This document shows, piece by piece, positions 62,665-64,000 of a stretch of DNA of 64,000 nt. This DNA comes from Gammaproteobacteria bacterium. GTDB taxonomy: Bacteria; Pseudomonadota; Gammaproteobacteria; Eutrophobiales; Eutrophobiaceae. The position numbers were made by a program, and so were the translations under genes. The notes beneath the pieces were generated by a model. It made no database searches, was not told the origin of the DNA, and was given only the letters and a program-made list of their open reading frames with translations. The number at the start of each line of letters is the position of its first letter. The stretch's first letter is position 1. The stretch is from contig SCUJ01000011.1 of assembly GCA_004297165.1 (NCBI GenBank), positions 192,095 through 256,094 on the forward strand, given 5' to 3'.

Positions 62665-63534
62665 ATGACCATGAACAATATATTAAGCCTGCAACCCGGC
62701 TTGCTCTCGGGTTCACTTGATAGTTACATCCTGTCGGTAAATCAGATCCCGATCCTGAGCAAGGAAGAGGAACAACGGCTCGCCCGGCAGTTCCGGGAAA
62801 GCGGGGATTTGACGGCTGCGCGTCAATTGGTGCTTTCGCACCTGCGCTTCGTCGTCCGCATCGCCAGGGGTTACAAGGGTTATGGCCTGCCGCTCGCCGA
62901 TCTCGTTCAGGAAGGAAATGTCGGACTGATGAAGGCGGTCAAGAAGTTCGATCCCGAGGTCGGGGTCCGTCTGGTGTCCTTCGCCATCCACTGGATCAAG
63001 GCCGAGATCCATGAATATATCCTCCGCAACTGGCGCATCGTCAAGGTCGCCACGACCAAGGCGCAGCGCAAGCTGTTTTTCAATCTGCGCTCGGCAAAAA
63101 AACGCCTGGGCTGGATGAACGACGAGGAGATCGACGGGATCGCGAGCGACCTCGGCGTGCCCAGATACGAGGTCGTCGAGATGGAAAAGCGTCTCCATGC
63201 CCGTGACCCTTCGTTCGACACATCCTCCTCCGAAGACCCGGAGGAGGATGCGGCGCCGATCCCTGTCTCCTATCTCGAGGATCATTCCTTCGGCCCCGAA
63301 GAACACTTCGAGACAGCGGAGTCTGACCATCACGCCAAACAACAGTTAGAGGATGCCCTGGAATCGCTGGATGATCGCAATCGCCGGATCATAAAAAGCC
63401 GCTGGCTGGCGGAAAAGAAATCGACCCTGACCGATCTGGCGGATGAGTTCGGCGTCTCCGCGGAACGCGTGCGGCAACTGGAACAGAACGCCCTGAAAAA
63501 ATTACGCATGGCGATGCTGCCCGCGCAGGTTTGA
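62665..63534 (+). CDS. rpoH: Heat-shock sigma factor RpoH (sigma32)
   Basis: A 289-residue group 3 sigma factor. Region 2 text [17 protein letters not shown] and [20 protein letters not shown], the RpoH-specific box QRKLFFNLR, and region 4 [24 protein letters not shown] are all present. The ATG at 62665 has GGAG five bases upstream; the next ATG (62671) is less well placed. It lies downstream of ftsX as in other gammaproteobacteria, with the CIRCE site between them. Confidence 0.97.
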   Translation: MTMNNILSLQPGLLSGSLDSYILSVNQIPILSKEEEQRLARQFRESGDLTAARQLVLSHLRFVVRIARGYKGYGLPLADLVQEGNVGLMKAVKKFDPEVGVRLVSFAIHWIKAEIHEYILRNWRIVKVATTKAQRKLFFNLRSAKKRLGWMNDEEIDGIASDLGVPRYEVVEMEKRLHARDPSFDTSSSEDPEEDAAPIPVSYLEDHSFGPEEHFETAESDHHAKQQLEDALESLDDRNRRIIKSRWLAEKKSTLTDLADEFGVSAERVRQLEQNALKKLRMAMLPAQV

Positions 63535-63541
63535 CAACCGC

Positions 63542-64000
63542 TTACTCGGGTTCCAATACCTCAAGAATGCCGTAACCCCGGTGTTTGCCGCCGTATTCAT
63601 CCACGGCATCGACCATGATGACATGCGCTCCCGGCTGCAAATTCCTGGGTAAAGACGCAGCCCATAGATGGGTTGAAGGCGTTTCCACCCCGGCGTTGAA
63701 GACCTTGCGATTCACATAACTCGCGAAGGCGAATGGGTCGCTTCGCAGTTCCTGATGCATCTCCTGTGGTTCGCCATCATCCATGCGAAATACAAGCCTG
63801 GAATTGTTGCCGCCATCGAAGAGGTTCACCAGCAACCTGGCCTGCTGGAGTTGAGTCGTCTTGACTGCCGAAATGAGCCCGCCATCGGGTTGTAACTCGA
63901 TCATCAGCCGCATCTGATATTCATAGGACTTTCCCGCCGCCCGGTAGCCGACGCGATAATCCGTACCGTTGACTTGCATAAGGTGATACCCGTTGGGCGT
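63542..64000 (-). CDS. C-terminal part of a calcineurin-like phosphoesterase (partial)
   Basis: The reading frame runs off the right edge; 152 residues and the stop are seen. TPNGYHLMQVNGTDYRVGY, LLVNLFDGGNNSRLVFRMDD and STHLWAASLPRNLQPGAHVIMVDAVDEYGGKHRGYGILEV resemble the beta-rich C-terminal domain of secreted metallophosphoesterases of the calcineurin-like group. The catalytic domain lies outside the window, so this is provisional. It is convergent with rpoH. Confidence 0.55.
   Translation of the reverse strand, partial: TPNGYHLMQVNGTDYRVGYRAAGKSYEYQMRLMIELQPDGGLISAVKTTQLQQARLLVNLFDGGNNSRLVFRMDDGEPQEMHQELRSDPFAFASYVNRKVFNAGVETPSTHLWAASLPRNLQPGAHVIMVDAVDEYGGKHRGYGILEVLEPE

Overview
The window looks like a GC-rich gammaproteobacterial chromosome. 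Its two ends carry core loci in gamma-typical order: the tail of cpoB followed by queE-queC on the left, and coaD, rsmD, ftsY-ftsE-ftsX and rpoH on the right. I cannot name the genus.

The main feature is a polyunsaturated lipid/hydrocarbon locus in two halves. On the minus strand (8.8-16.9 kb) pfaD (enoyl reductase) overlaps pfaA (KS-AT-three ACPs-KR-DH). On the plus strand (44.7-56.9 kb) lies a tightly packed operon: a PfaC-type subunit (KS-CLF-AT-two double-hotdog DH regions), oleA, oleB, oleC, oleD and a Sfp-type phosphopantetheinyl transferase. Together these encode a complete iterative PUFA-type synthase, its ACP activator, and the four-enzyme OleABCD route that joins two acyl chains head to head and decarboxylates the beta-lactone to an olefin. 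The likely product is a very long polyunsaturated hydrocarbon. The OleA carries an extra insert made of 13-residue repeats.

Region by region: 0-2.5 kb queuosine genes, a Nudix hydrolase and a flavin reductase; 2.5-5.5 kb a ferritin-like gene, a methyltransferase-like membrane protein, a phd-parE toxin-antitoxin set and a frameshifted membrane gene; 5.6-8.8 kb an NnrS-like/DUF2249/hemerythrin trio and exported methionine sulfoxide reductases; 17-28 kb a sulfatase lipoprotein, an alpha/beta hydrolase, an ABC exporter, an ECF sigma/anti-sigma/PDZ set, a DUF817 protein and a Tat-exported SDR.

28.4-44.6 kb is an accessory island. It begins with the wreck of an integron: an integrase gene with its middle deleted, an attI-like region with promoter and leader ORF, a first cassette encoding a Shedu-type defence nuclease, a well-formed attC, and a second cassette of unknown function. 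A four-gene restriction-modification-like operon follows (two N6 methylases, a DUF1016 nuclease, a GIY-YIG/helicase). Then come a cyclase-YHS fusion, a second integrase fragment and a run of small plus-strand genes, several broken.

Two regulatory observations stand out. A perfect CIRCE operator lies just upstream of rpoH, which suggests HrcA control of the heat-shock sigma factor. A family of three related promoter-leader modules (sigma70-type promoter with an 18-bp spacer, strong Shine-Dalgarno, tiny ORF) occurs at 5.4, 28.8 and 37.1 kb.
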